This document shows, piece after piece, positions 53,454 to 61,832 of a stretch of 64,000 nucleotides of DNA; the first letter of the stretch is position 1, and each line of letters opens with the position of its first letter. The notes beneath the pieces are model-generated. The model was not told the DNA's origin. It was given only the letters and a program-made list of their open reading frames with translations, and made no database searches. This DNA is from FEN-1088 sp031407985 (GTDB taxonomy: Bacteria; Myxococcota_A; Polyangia; Fen-1088): contig JANOJB010000341.1 in assembly GCA_031407985.1 (NCBI GenBank), positions 24,908 through 88,907 on the forward strand. Reading direction: 5' to 3'. A program made the translations under genes and the position numbers.

Positions 53454-55208
53454 CTAGAGTTCTTCGACGAGACGTGAGCTTGGGGGCGGGGACGGACCCT
53501 GTGGCGGTAGCGCGGGAGGCGCAACCGGAACGGGCTGAAGAACGGGGGGCCTTGGTGTTTCCGCCGGTTCTTTCTCGACATGCGAGGGCTGCTTGCTGGG
53601 CGTCAGGCGTCGGCCACGGGTCGCGCCTGGCACCGTCGTTCGCGGCTGGTGGGATGGGGCGGCGGATGCAGCCGTTTCAACGGGGTCGGGCGCACCAGGA
53701 GAGGACACCCGTGCACCACCACCCGATCGCGCCGGAACACCGTCGTCGACTGACGCGGGGCGAATCGCATGGGGCGGCGCGGGCCGGACGCCCGGAACGC
53801 CGCCAACCGAATGCGGCGCGGACGAACCCGCCCCGCCGTCAGTCAAGGGGTTGATCCACCGAATCATCAGCAGAGTGACGACGGCGGCGATACCAGCGGC
53901 GATCAGCGCGGCGATGGCGGTGCGCAAGCGACGGCGCGTGGGAATCGGCGTCGTGGCACGGGCCGGCGCCAGGGAAGCGTGATCTTCCGTCGCGCGCGGT
54001 CGCGCCACCGCCCGTGGCCCGGGGGGGGACGCGGCAGCGGTCAACGCCGACATGAAATCGGCCATTGATGAAAACCGTTCGCTGGCTTTTTTCGCCAAAG
54101 CTCGGTGCAGCACCGTTTCGATCTGATCGAATGCGCCGTCCCCTCCCATCGCAGGGGGTGGTTCGTGAACGATCTGATACAGGACCACAGACACCAGCGG
54201 CCCCTCGAAGGCTGGGTGTCCGGTCAACATCTCGTAGACGATCGCCGCCAGGGCGAACTGGTCCGTGGCCGGACCGACGTCCTCGGTGCGACGAAGGGCC
54301 TGTTCGGGAGCCATGTATTGCGGTGTCCCCATCATCGCCTGCTGACGGGTCACCACCGATGACAGGGCGTTCCCCTTCGAAATGCCGAAGTCCAGCAGCT
54401 TGACCAGACGCGTTCCATCCAGTTGGGGAATGATGAACACGTTCGGCGGTTTGATGTCCCGATGAACGACTCCCTTGCGATGAACGGCGCCCAGCGCGGC
54501 GGCAACCTGCGCAATGATCGGCAGCGCCTCCACCAGAGTGAAGGGACCGTGCCGTGCCATCAGGTTGGCCAGATTCTCGCCGTCAAGGTACTCCATCACC
54601 AGGTAGGGGCGGCCGTCCTCCATTTGGTGAAAATCGATCACCTGCACGATGTTCGGGTGCTGTAACCCCGATGCAATCTGCGCCTCGCGACGGAAGCGCA
54701 ACAACATCGTCTTGTTCGCCGCGAACTCCGGAGGCAAGACCTTGACCGCGTACCGGCCCGACAGGCGCGCGTGGCTCGCCTCATAAACCTCACCCATCCC
54801 CCCTTTGTCTATGGGCCTCACGATCCGATAGGTGTCCCGCAGGATCGCTCCCGGCCGCAGGGACGGAAGCGGCCCCGGCTGGGACTGCTGCCTGTCCGGC
54901 TCCGGCTCCGCCGCGTCATCGTCGTCGGCGTCCGAGAATGCAGCGATTTCGGCATCGACCCGATTTGCCGCCTCAGCGGCCGGTACCTTGCCCTCGGGTT
55001 TCGCGGGTTGTGTGGGGGGCGAGGTTTGCCGCGACAGCGCCGGCGCCATACGCACGATCACCTCGATGCAGGCATCGCAACTTGCAAGATGCCGCTCCAC
55101 CAGGGCCAGCGAAGGACCCACCAGATCGCCGGCGATCAAGTCGAGCACCACTTGCTCGTCCAGACAGCGCGGCGCATCCGCCAATGCCCTGGGATCAGGC
55201 GCGACCAT
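53454..55208 (-). CDS. Membrane Ser/Thr protein kinase with N-terminal zinc-finger domain
   Basis: 584 residues from ATG 55208. N-terminal anti-sigma-like zinc finger (C-x..-H-x3-C-x2-C, with RHLASCDAC), acidic linker, then a kinase domain (~125-385): GGMGEVYEA, K in YAVKV, HRDIKPPN, DFGISK. One transmembrane helix (AIAALIAAGIAAVVTLLMI) and a Pro-rich extracytoplasmic tail follow. All catalytic residues are present. The zinc finger suggests interaction with a sigma-type protein, and the adjacent convergent sigma-like gene is the obvious candidate. Confidence 0.88.
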   Translation of the reverse strand: MVAPDPRALADAPRCLDEQVVLDLIAGDLVGPSLALVERHLASCDACIEVIVRMAPALSRQTSPPTQPAKPEGKVPAAEAANRVDAEIAAFSDADDDDAAEPEPDRQQSQPGPLPSLRPGAILRDTYRIVRPIDKGGMGEVYEASHARLSGRYAVKVLPPEFAANKTMLLRFRREAQIASGLQHPNIVQVIDFHQMEDGRPYLVMEYLDGENLANLMARHGPFTLVEALPIIAQVAAALGAVHRKGVVHRDIKPPNVFIIPQLDGTRLVKLLDFGISKGNALSSVVTRQQAMMGTPQYMAPEQALRRTEDVGPATDQFALAAIVYEMLTGHPAFEGPLVSVVLYQIVHEPPPAMGGDGAFDQIETVLHRALAKKASERFSSMADFMSALTAAASPPGPRAVARPRATEDHASLAPARATTPIPTRRRLRTAIAALIAAGIAAVVTLLMIRWINPLTDGGAGSSAPHSVGGVPGVRPAPPHAIRPASVDDGVPARSGGGARVSSPGAPDPVETAASAAPSHQPRTTVPGATRGRRLTPSKQPSHVEKEPAETPRPPVLQPVPVAPPALPPQGPSPPPSSRLVEEL

Positions 55209-55464
55209 GCCTACCGCCGCCCTGCCCAGGCAGATACCACTGCGACACGCAGCAAACCTTGCCACACGCGAATCTTCTCCGCTACTTGGCGACGCAAGAC
55301 GAGGGTCGCTGCGGACGGAAACGGGCGTCGGGTATCCGAGCCATCGGTGACGGCTTTCGTTGCGGCGTTCTGGCTGATATGCGATGGTCTCGCACATGGG
55401 ATGGGCGGGCGTCGATCAGTGCCCTCCACGAAATCAGGAGCGTCGCGATGAAACATCGGGAGGC

Positions 55465-56943
55465 GTGGGTCGGACATGGGATCGGAGACGCGGCGAGCAC
55501 GGCCTGGGGTGGGTTGCCGTCGTCGCGCTGCTCAGCATGCTCGCGACCTCATGCCAGGATACGTTGTTGCTCGTCAGCGTTTCGCGGACCAGAGAGATTG
55601 ACCCGGGAGCGAAGATAACCGTGACGCTCAACGGCCGGGAGCAACCTAAGGCGTTCGAGAACATTCCGGAGTCGCCCGGATGGTCCAGAACCTTCGGCTA
55701 TTCGCTGGACCGTGACTATCCCAAGATCACCGTCACCCTGGTGCTTTCGAATGCAACCGTCAAACCGGGCCTTCCCGACACGTGCACATTCACATGGACG
55801 GGCCAGAGGATCACGTGGACGGCGGGAGCCCCTTGCCCGACCACAATCGACGGTGGCACCGATGGCCCTGACGCCGCCCCAGGCGGCAGCGGCGGCCGCT
55901 CTGGAAATGGCGGTGGTGGTGGAACAACCCGCACGGGCGGCGCGGCTGGAAGCCTGAACACGGGATCGGGCGGCGCGGCGTTGGCAACGGGGGGCGGGGG
56001 CGGGAACGGCGCCGCGGGTCGATCAGCGACCGGCGGCGGAGGTGCCATCGGGAGCGGTGGCACCTTTGGTGCGGGCGGGTCGATGGTCAGCACCGGCGGG
56101 AGCACCGGGACCGGAGGCCGACCAGGGACGGGCGGTGCAACGGGCGGTGCAACCGGTGGGGCCACCGGTGGGGCAACCGGTGGGGCAACCGGTGGAATGT
56201 CCGCGAGCGGCGGCGCCACGGGCGCCGGTGGCGGAACCGGCTCTGGAGGCGTGACCTCCACCGGAGGAACGACCGGCAGCGGAGGCGCCGTGGGCAGCGG
56301 CGGTGTCACGGCATCGGGCGGCGCCCCAGGCAGCGGCGGCACCACTGGCTCGGGCGGCAGCAACGGCACCGGGGGCACGATCTCGACCGGCGGCGCCCCT
56401 GGAACGGGAGGAAGTCCCGGCTCAGGCGGTATCGGTGCGTGTCTGAATACCCCCACCTGCTCGTGCGCGGACTATTGCGCGGCCCTTTCAAACAGATGTG
56501 CCAGCGTCGCCTATTTTCCCGAGTCGGACTGCGAGGACACCTGTGCGAGCCTGAAGTGGGGAATGTCATCCGCCAACAACTCTGCGAACACGACCGGCTG
56601 TCGCGTTCGCAAACTGGAAGGAAGCGGGGCGATACTGCAACGCTGTTCGAGTGGCGGCCCGATTGGAGGGGGTATGTGCAGCGCAATGACTTGCCTCGTC
56701 TACTGTGATGCTTTCATAGCCAATTGCGCGGCAACGACCGCTTGGACCACGGAAATGTGTCTGAGCGCCTGCGACAATTTTCCGTTGACCTGGTGGGATG
56801 ACAACAGACTGCACAGGGATGGGTCCCTGGGGGACGCCTCTCGAGGCGGATGTTTTCTCTACTGGGCGGGCCAAGCTGGTCGACCCGTTCCCCCCAGTGG
56901 GGCCTGCCAGAATGCGGCTCCAAATTCTCAGGTCTGTCAATAA
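55465..56943 (+). CDS. Lipoprotein with Gly-rich linker and Cys-rich C-terminus
   Basis: The start is uncertain. GTG 55465 gives a compact lipoprotein signal (VAVVALLSMLATSC) but has its purine-rich sequence only one base away; ATG 55384 would add 27 residues. After the lipobox comes a ~95-residue beta domain (LVSVSRTREIDPGAKITVTLNG), a ~200-residue G/T/A/S linker, and a C-terminal ~160 residues with about 16 cysteines (CSCADYCAALSNRC, CLVYCDAFIANC), presumably disulfide-rich. Surface location is expected. Function unknown. Confidence 0.65.
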   Translation: MGRTWDRRRGEHGLGWVAVVALLSMLATSCQDTLLLVSVSRTREIDPGAKITVTLNGREQPKAFENIPESPGWSRTFGYSLDRDYPKITVTLVLSNATVKPGLPDTCTFTWTGQRITWTAGAPCPTTIDGGTDGPDAAPGGSGGRSGNGGGGGTTRTGGAAGSLNTGSGGAALATGGGGGNGAAGRSATGGGGAIGSGGTFGAGGSMVSTGGSTGTGGRPGTGGATGGATGGATGGATGGATGGMSASGGATGAGGGTGSGGVTSTGGTTGSGGAVGSGGVTASGGAPGSGGTTGSGGSNGTGGTISTGGAPGTGGSPGSGGIGACLNTPTCSCADYCAALSNRCASVAYFPESDCEDTCASLKWGMSSANNSANTTGCRVRKLEGSGAILQRCSSGGPIGGGMCSAMTCLVYCDAFIANCAATTAWTTEMCLSACDNFPLTWWDDNRLHRDGSLGDASRGGCFLYWAGQAGRPVPPSGACQNAAPNSQVCQ

Positions 56944-56968
56944 CAACAACACGATGAAGAGGAGAACC

Positions 56969-57436
56969 ATGCGAAACAATATTGGATGGTGGTGGTTGGT
57001 CGCGATCACCTTGGCGATCACGTCCGCGGCCGAAGCCGCAACGGGTGGCACGAAAATCCCGCGCGATGTTTCAATCGTTGCAGATCCGGATTTGGCAGGC
57101 CTGTGGATCGCGAGCGGCGCTTTGGGCTCGACCCGGTACGACGTTCCCGACCTACCCGCCGTCGCAAAGGAAATTGGCTGCCGGCTAGAACCCGACGCGG
57201 AAGGCATGGTCGCGACGTGCTGGGCATACACCGCGTTGGCGTCGGGAGGGCGGCACAACCTTCAGTGCTCCTCGAACGATCCCTACCTCGTGTCCGTGGT
57301 GGCCTCGCTCAACGGGGATTCAATGGTTCAGTTCGCGACGTTTCTGACGGAAAACAATGATTGGGAGTATCCAGCCGGAATGTGTGTCTCGATTGCTGTC
57401 GAAAACGCCTCGAAATACTTTCCAAAGACGCCATGA
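56969..57436 (+). CDS. Small exported protein of unknown function
   Basis: 155 residues from ATG 56969, with GAGGAGA just upstream; an in-frame ATG 56954 is possible. Signal peptide ends near SAAEA-ATGG. The mature part has cysteines in GCRLEP, ATCWAY, LQCSSN and GMCVSI, suggesting two disulfides. It ends overlapping the next gene (ATGA), so the two form a unit. The family was not recognised. Confidence 0.55.
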   Translation: MRNNIGWWWLVAITLAITSAAEAATGGTKIPRDVSIVADPDLAGLWIASGALGSTRYDVPDLPAVAKEIGCRLEPDAEGMVATCWAYTALASGGRHNLQCSSNDPYLVSVVASLNGDSMVQFATFLTENNDWEYPAGMCVSIAVENASKYFPKTP

Positions 57437-57888
57437 CAAACCATCTTTCGAAAAAGAGTTTCGTCATCGCCGGCCGGGTGCTGACCATTGTGTTCGCCGT
57501 CCTTGTCGCGCTGCCGTTCGCCGCCTGTTGTGGGGCCAGTGGCCACCGCGGCCCCAGACATCCAGCGACAGCTCCGAAGACTTTCGCCGCGGCCCAGATG
57601 CAGCTCAAGGCAGCGGAAGCCACCGCGACTTGGAATGACGAACAACAGCGGTCCTTCAACGTGAAGGTCAGCCAGTTGACGACGAAGGAGCACCTCGAAC
57701 TCTCGCGCCAACTGGCGGTGCTCATCAACTCGGATAAGGTCAAGGTGGACCGAGGGCGGCTCTCGGATGATCTGCAGTCGTGTCCGTGCGTTCCTGGGAG
57801 ATGTCCCCCCGCTGCCGCGGCACCGGCGGATCAGCTTCCGTCCCCGGCCACGAAGGCGCCAGCGGCCACGAAACCAGCGGCGCCCTGA
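57433..57888 (+). CDS. Small lipoprotein of unknown function
   Basis: 151 residues from ATG 57433, overlapping the upstream stop. Lipobox FAAC after a hydrophobic core (TIVFAVLVALPFAAC). The mature part contains a helical segment (AAAQMQLKAAEATATWNDEQQRSF) and a C-terminal Cys/Pro-rich end (SCPCVPGRCPP, then Ala/Pro/Lys). Likely periplasmic, coupled to the preceding exported protein. Confidence 0.55.
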   Translation: MTNHLSKKSFVIAGRVLTIVFAVLVALPFAACCGASGHRGPRHPATAPKTFAAAQMQLKAAEATATWNDEQQRSFNVKVSQLTTKEHLELSRQLAVLINSDKVKVDRGRLSDDLQSCPCVPGRCPPAAAAPADQLPSPATKAPAATKPAAP

Positions 57889-57921
57889 CGCTGATCCGGC
57901 GCGACCGAACCAGCAAGGACA

Positions 57922-58806
57922 ATGGCCATAGTCGCTTCACACATTTTGATTGCGTGTGGGCTTGTCCTGTCCCAGGTCGCGCCACCGACACCAACACCCG
58001 CACCGGTTGTCTCCCCCGCACCACCCGGGCAGGCAGCCGGTGCGCCGTCATTGGCCGCACGCGGCGCGGCCCAGGCGGTGCTGGCGCAAGGAAACCAACG
58101 CTTGAAGGATGGTGACGCGGGCGGTGCGATTGCCGAGTACCGGCGCGCGCAGAGCATCTATCCTCCCGCGGCCGCGAAGATCGAATTCAATATCGCAAAA
58201 GCCGAACAGGCACGCGGCGAACAGCCGGCGGCGGCTGCCGCGTTCGAACGGTTCCTGTCGCAGTCTCTGGAGATCCCGCCTGACTTTCTCGAGGAGGCGC
58301 GCAACGAGCTTCACCTTCTGGCCTCTGCGTTAGGAGCCCTCAAGGTCTCCGAAAAACAGCCCGGACTTTTGGTCGCGATCGATGGACAAGTTCAGGGAAA
58401 AACGCCGTTGCCTGGCAGGCTATGGGTGCGTCCCGGTCACCGGGCAGTCACGGTGAATGACGGCGACAAGGTGGCGTTTCGCCAGACCATAGAAGTCGCC
58501 AGCGGCGCCACCATCGATGTCGACATCAGCGTGCGCCTGTCCCAGCCCGGGGGAAGCGCAACCACGCCAACCCCGCGCGCGACTTCGCTCGCTTCCCTGC
58601 AATTGGCCCATCACCAAGGATCGGACGGAATCGAGGCTCCCCGGATACAGGACGGGCCCGCCGATCCTCCGCGCGCTCCGATCTGGAAGAAATGGTGGTT
58701 CTGGACCGCCGGCGCCGCCCTCATCGCGGGAACCGCCGCGGTTCTAATCCTGACCGACCGCTGCCCCGCAAACACCGACTGCATGACGGGTTCCGTGGGT
58801 CAATGA
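57922..58806 (+). CDS. TPR/PEGA-type membrane protein
   Basis: 294 residues. Signal peptide or anchor, Pro/Ala linker, then TPR-like helices (GNQRLKDGDAGGAIAEYRRAQSIYP), a PEGA-like beta segment (LLVAIDGQVQGKTPLPGRLWVRPGHRAVTV) and one C-terminal transmembrane helix (FWTAGAALIAGTAAVLIL) with a short Cys-containing tail. PEGA proteins bind cell-surface structures in many myxobacterial signalling systems. The fragment at 3711 is a related tail. Confidence 0.72.
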   Translation: MAIVASHILIACGLVLSQVAPPTPTPAPVVSPAPPGQAAGAPSLAARGAAQAVLAQGNQRLKDGDAGGAIAEYRRAQSIYPPAAAKIEFNIAKAEQARGEQPAAAAAFERFLSQSLEIPPDFLEEARNELHLLASALGALKVSEKQPGLLVAIDGQVQGKTPLPGRLWVRPGHRAVTVNDGDKVAFRQTIEVASGATIDVDISVRLSQPGGSATTPTPRATSLASLQLAHHQGSDGIEAPRIQDGPADPPRAPIWKKWWFWTAGAALIAGTAAVLILTDRCPANTDCMTGSVGQ

Positions 58807-58848
58807 AATGATAGGCAAGTCACTCGCGCGTTCGTCGTTGACCGCCCC

Positions 58849-59628
58849 TTATCTGCCGAGAATCCCCTGCGGCCCGACACGGGAAAGGCTGATGGCCGCG
58901 TCGTCGATGAAGATGACCTCGGTGCTGGGGGTTAGATCCTCCGCGACGCTGACGGCCAACCACTGCACCCAGGGCGTCTGACCGGTTGGTCGTCCGGTCA
59001 CGTCGACGATCTGTTTGCCGTCCAGCCAGTACGTCACGCGCCCGGTCGCGTCCGGGGCGTTTCGATAGAACGCCTCCACCTGAAACCAGCGACCGACGGG
59101 GACCACCGGCTCGGCAACGTCCAGCGGAATGTCCCCCGATCGGTGGTCGTAAAGACGCAGGGTCATTTCGCCCGTCGGCAAATTCTTTAGATCCAGGTCG
59201 AACAGTTCATGTTCGGTCCCCGCGTCGTCGACGCTGTCACGCGTCCGCAGTTTAAAAATGACCCAGAACCCTCCGACGGTGACGCTGTGCGGAAGGTAGT
59301 ACCAGGCGCTGTAGTAAGCCTCTGTGGGTAAAAGCCCCCTACGTGACAATCCGGAGTTGGATTGACCGCCGTTCAACGGAGCGTCAATCGAGAGTCTGGC
59401 GGAGAACATGCCCCGATAGGCGCGCTCGCTGGAAACATCGACGGTGTTGGGTGTTGGGTTGGCGTTGGCCGAGCCCCCCGGGGGGGTCAGCCATTCGTCG
59501 AAGGTGTTGCCCTCATGCCGGGCGCTCCACAACACGTCGGAGCCCAGGTCCAACTCGGGTGCGCACGCCAGGTTCGCGGCGCACAGACATCCAAGCGAAA
59601 TCACGCCCATAACTGGAAGGAATCGCAT
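58849..59628 (-). CDS. Lipoprotein with polysaccharide-lyase/jelly-roll-like domain
   Basis: ATG 59628 (MRFLPVMGV) is preferred over the upstream in-frame start because the lipobox (NLAC) follows a short signal. 259 residues. The mature domain has the alternating strands of a concanavalin-type jelly roll (YYSAWYYLPHSVTVGGFWVIFKLRTRD, GRWFQVEAFYRNAPDATGRVTYWLDGKQI), similar to heparinase I/PL-type folds. Whether it cleaves or binds a glycan is not determined. Convergent with the PEGA gene. Confidence 0.65.
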   Translation of the reverse strand: MRFLPVMGVISLGCLCAANLACAPELDLGSDVLWSARHEGNTFDEWLTPPGGSANANPTPNTVDVSSERAYRGMFSARLSIDAPLNGGQSNSGLSRRGLLPTEAYYSAWYYLPHSVTVGGFWVIFKLRTRDSVDDAGTEHELFDLDLKNLPTGEMTLRLYDHRSGDIPLDVAEPVVPVGRWFQVEAFYRNAPDATGRVTYWLDGKQIVDVTGRPTGQTPWVQWLAVSVAEDLTPSTEVIFIDDAAISLSRVGPQGILGR

Positions 59629-59849
59629 CAGCAAGAACGCTCCGACGCAATAGGATAGCCGATGAAAGCATCGGGCGATCCGCGTTCCCCGTCGACATCC
59701 CCCAGGAATCGGGCGAATTCCTGTTTTGAAAGTCCCCAAGCGTTTTCAATGAAGGTCCGAACCTTCCTCGACCCTTGCCCTTGTCAGGTACGTCTCGCCG
59801 TCAGGCTGTTTGGGTCTGCCGGGCTCTGCTCTGTCCCGAGGAGGAAGAA

Positions 59850-61805
59850 ATGCGTGGCTCCGCTTTGCGCCCTCACTATCTCGGCTCGTTGGCCCTGGCA
59901 CTCCTGATTCCGATCGGGTGTACGGGAACCGTTTCTGGCCCTGGCGCCGGATCGGGCACTCCCGGAAGCGGGGGATCATCCACGGGGACCGGGTCCACGA
60001 CCGGCACGGGCTCCACCACGGGGACTGGGTCGACGACGGGTACCGGATCGACCACGGGCACCGGATCCACCACAGGGACTGGCTCCACCACCGGTACCGG
60101 CGCCACGACTGGAACCGGTTCCACTACGGGCACCGGCGCCACCACGGGTACCGGCGCCACGACCGGTACCGGGTCCACGACGGGCACCGGCGCCACCACG
60201 GTGATCGGCTCCGGGGGAGCCGGGGGCGCGACCGCCGTCGCTGATCCGGTTGCCGCCGCGTGCGCGGCCAGCAACAACGCGCTGAACGCGGGGCTGACAC
60301 CGGCGCGGCGCTTGACGCGTGATGAATTCAACAATGCGGTTCGGGATCTTCTGGTCGCCGCCGGGGATCCGTCCGAGGGTTTTGCCGACGACGAAAGAAT
60401 CGGTCCCTTCAGAAGCAACGCGATCGCGCCGGTCGACGAGTTGCAAGTCACGAAGTACTCAGAGGTCGCGAACAAGCTGGCCATCGCGGCCAAGCCGAAC
60501 ATGAGGACGATCTCGCCGTGTGATTTGTCGGCCGACACGACCACCACGTGCGCGACGAATTTCGTGACCACGTTCGGGCAGCGGGCTTATCGGCGGGTGC
60601 TGGATCAGGCGGAAATCACGAAGTACGTCAGCCTTTACACCCTGGGCCGCGCAGGCACCGACGGCGCGCTGAATGGTTTTCGGCTGGTCGTCGAGGCCAT
60701 GTTGCAGTCGCCATTCTTCCTGTACCACCACGATGTCGGTGCCACCGGCAAACCCCAGGCCGGCACCGTGGCGCTGACTCCTCACGAACTGGCTTCGCGG
60801 CTGTCGTTCTTCCTGTGGGGCTCGACGCCCGACCCCACGCTGTCCTCGCTGGCCACGAATGGGACTTTGACTCAAGAAGCAACGATCTCGGCGCAGGTCC
60901 AACGCATGCTGGCCGACAACCGGGCGGCGACGACGATAGGTCTGTTCCACCGCCAGTGGCTGGGTATCGAAAGCCTGCCGGACGAAATCAAGGACCCGAC
61001 CTTCTATCCCCGGTACAACGCCCAGGTCTCCAACGCGATGGTGCAGGAGACGGGCTTCTTCACCGACGCCGTCATCCGCAAGGGCGACGGGCTTCTGAAG
61101 ACGTTGCTGACCTCGAACATGGCTTATCCGCAAGGGGGCCTGTTCAGCATTTACGGCGCGACGCAACCGGCCGGGTTCACGGCGGGCACCGCGGTGATGC
61201 TGCCCGCGACACAGCGGGCTGGAATTCTGACGCAGGCTGCTTTCCTTGCGCGGTGGGCGCATCCCACCCAGACGTCACCGGTTCACCGCGGAAAGGTGAT
61301 TCGAACCAACCTATTGTGCGGAACGATCGAACCACCTCCCGCCAACGCCAACACGACACCGCCACCACCGACGGCAGCGACATCAACACGCGAGCGTTTC
61401 GCGCAACACCTGGCCGATCCAGCCTGCGCCGGATGCCACCTGTTCATGGATCCGATCGGGCTTGGGCTCGAGAACTACGATGCCATCGGCGCATACCGGA
61501 CCATGGACGGCCTGGGCGCCGTGGACGCAACGGGCAACATCATCGCCGCGGGCCCTGATCTGGTCGGCGCGTTCAACGGCGGGGTCGAACTGGCGAACAA
61601 GCTCGCGAACTCGCAGGTCGTCTCCAACTGCTTCGCCAATCAGTGGTTCCGGTTCTCGCTGGGCCGGATGGAAAGCCCGAACGACTCCTGTTCAATACAG
61701 GGGATCCACGATGGCTTCCGCACGTCGGGCGGCAACATTCGCGAACTGTTGGCGCGCATCGCGCTGAGTCCCGCCTTCCGAAACGTTCGCCTGACCGGCG
61801 GCTAG
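59850..61805 (+). CDS. DUF1592-type (DUF1587/1592/1588/1585) exported c-type cytochrome-like lipoprotein
   Basis: 651 residues from ATG 59850 with GAGGAGG upstream. Lipobox IGC, then a GTGSTT repeat linker (residues 46-117). Next is a multi-domain region: RRLTRDEFNNAVRDLL, TFGQRAYRRVLDQAEI, LTPHELASRLSFFLWGSTPD, and MDPIGLGLENYDAIGAYR. A single haem-binding-like CAGCH lies at C526. It is the usual partner of a DUF1552 protein, encoded next, in planctomycetes and myxobacteria, where the pair is thought to take part in polymer breakdown or extracellular oxidation. The exact reaction is unknown. Confidence 0.88.
   Translation: MRGSALRPHYLGSLALALLIPIGCTGTVSGPGAGSGTPGSGGSSTGTGSTTGTGSTTGTGSTTGTGSTTGTGSTTGTGSTTGTGATTGTGSTTGTGATTGTGATTGTGSTTGTGATTVIGSGGAGGATAVADPVAAACAASNNALNAGLTPARRLTRDEFNNAVRDLLVAAGDPSEGFADDERIGPFRSNAIAPVDELQVTKYSEVANKLAIAAKPNMRTISPCDLSADTTTTCATNFVTTFGQRAYRRVLDQAEITKYVSLYTLGRAGTDGALNGFRLVVEAMLQSPFFLYHHDVGATGKPQAGTVALTPHELASRLSFFLWGSTPDPTLSSLATNGTLTQEATISAQVQRMLADNRAATTIGLFHRQWLGIESLPDEIKDPTFYPRYNAQVSNAMVQETGFFTDAVIRKGDGLLKTLLTSNMAYPQGGLFSIYGATQPAGFTAGTAVMLPATQRAGILTQAAFLARWAHPTQTSPVHRGKVIRTNLLCGTIEPPPANANTTPPPPTAATSTRERFAQHLADPACAGCHLFMDPIGLGLENYDAIGAYRTMDGLGAVDATGNIIAAGPDLVGAFNGGVELANKLANSQVVSNCFANQWFRFSLGRMESPNDSCSIQGIHDGFRTSGGNIRELLARIALSPAFRNVRLTGG
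59985..60200. repeat. Twelve 18-bp tandem repeats encoding GTGSTT/GTGATT
   Basis: Twelve contiguous 18-base units, each encoding G-T-G-(S/A)-T-T, start at 59985 and end at 60200. Sequence differs among units mostly at third positions, so the protein repeat is preserved while the DNA drifts. The in-frame unit allows length changes without frameshift. Confidence 0.85.
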
Positions 61806-61832
61806 TTCGTTCAAAACAGGAGATGCGAGATC

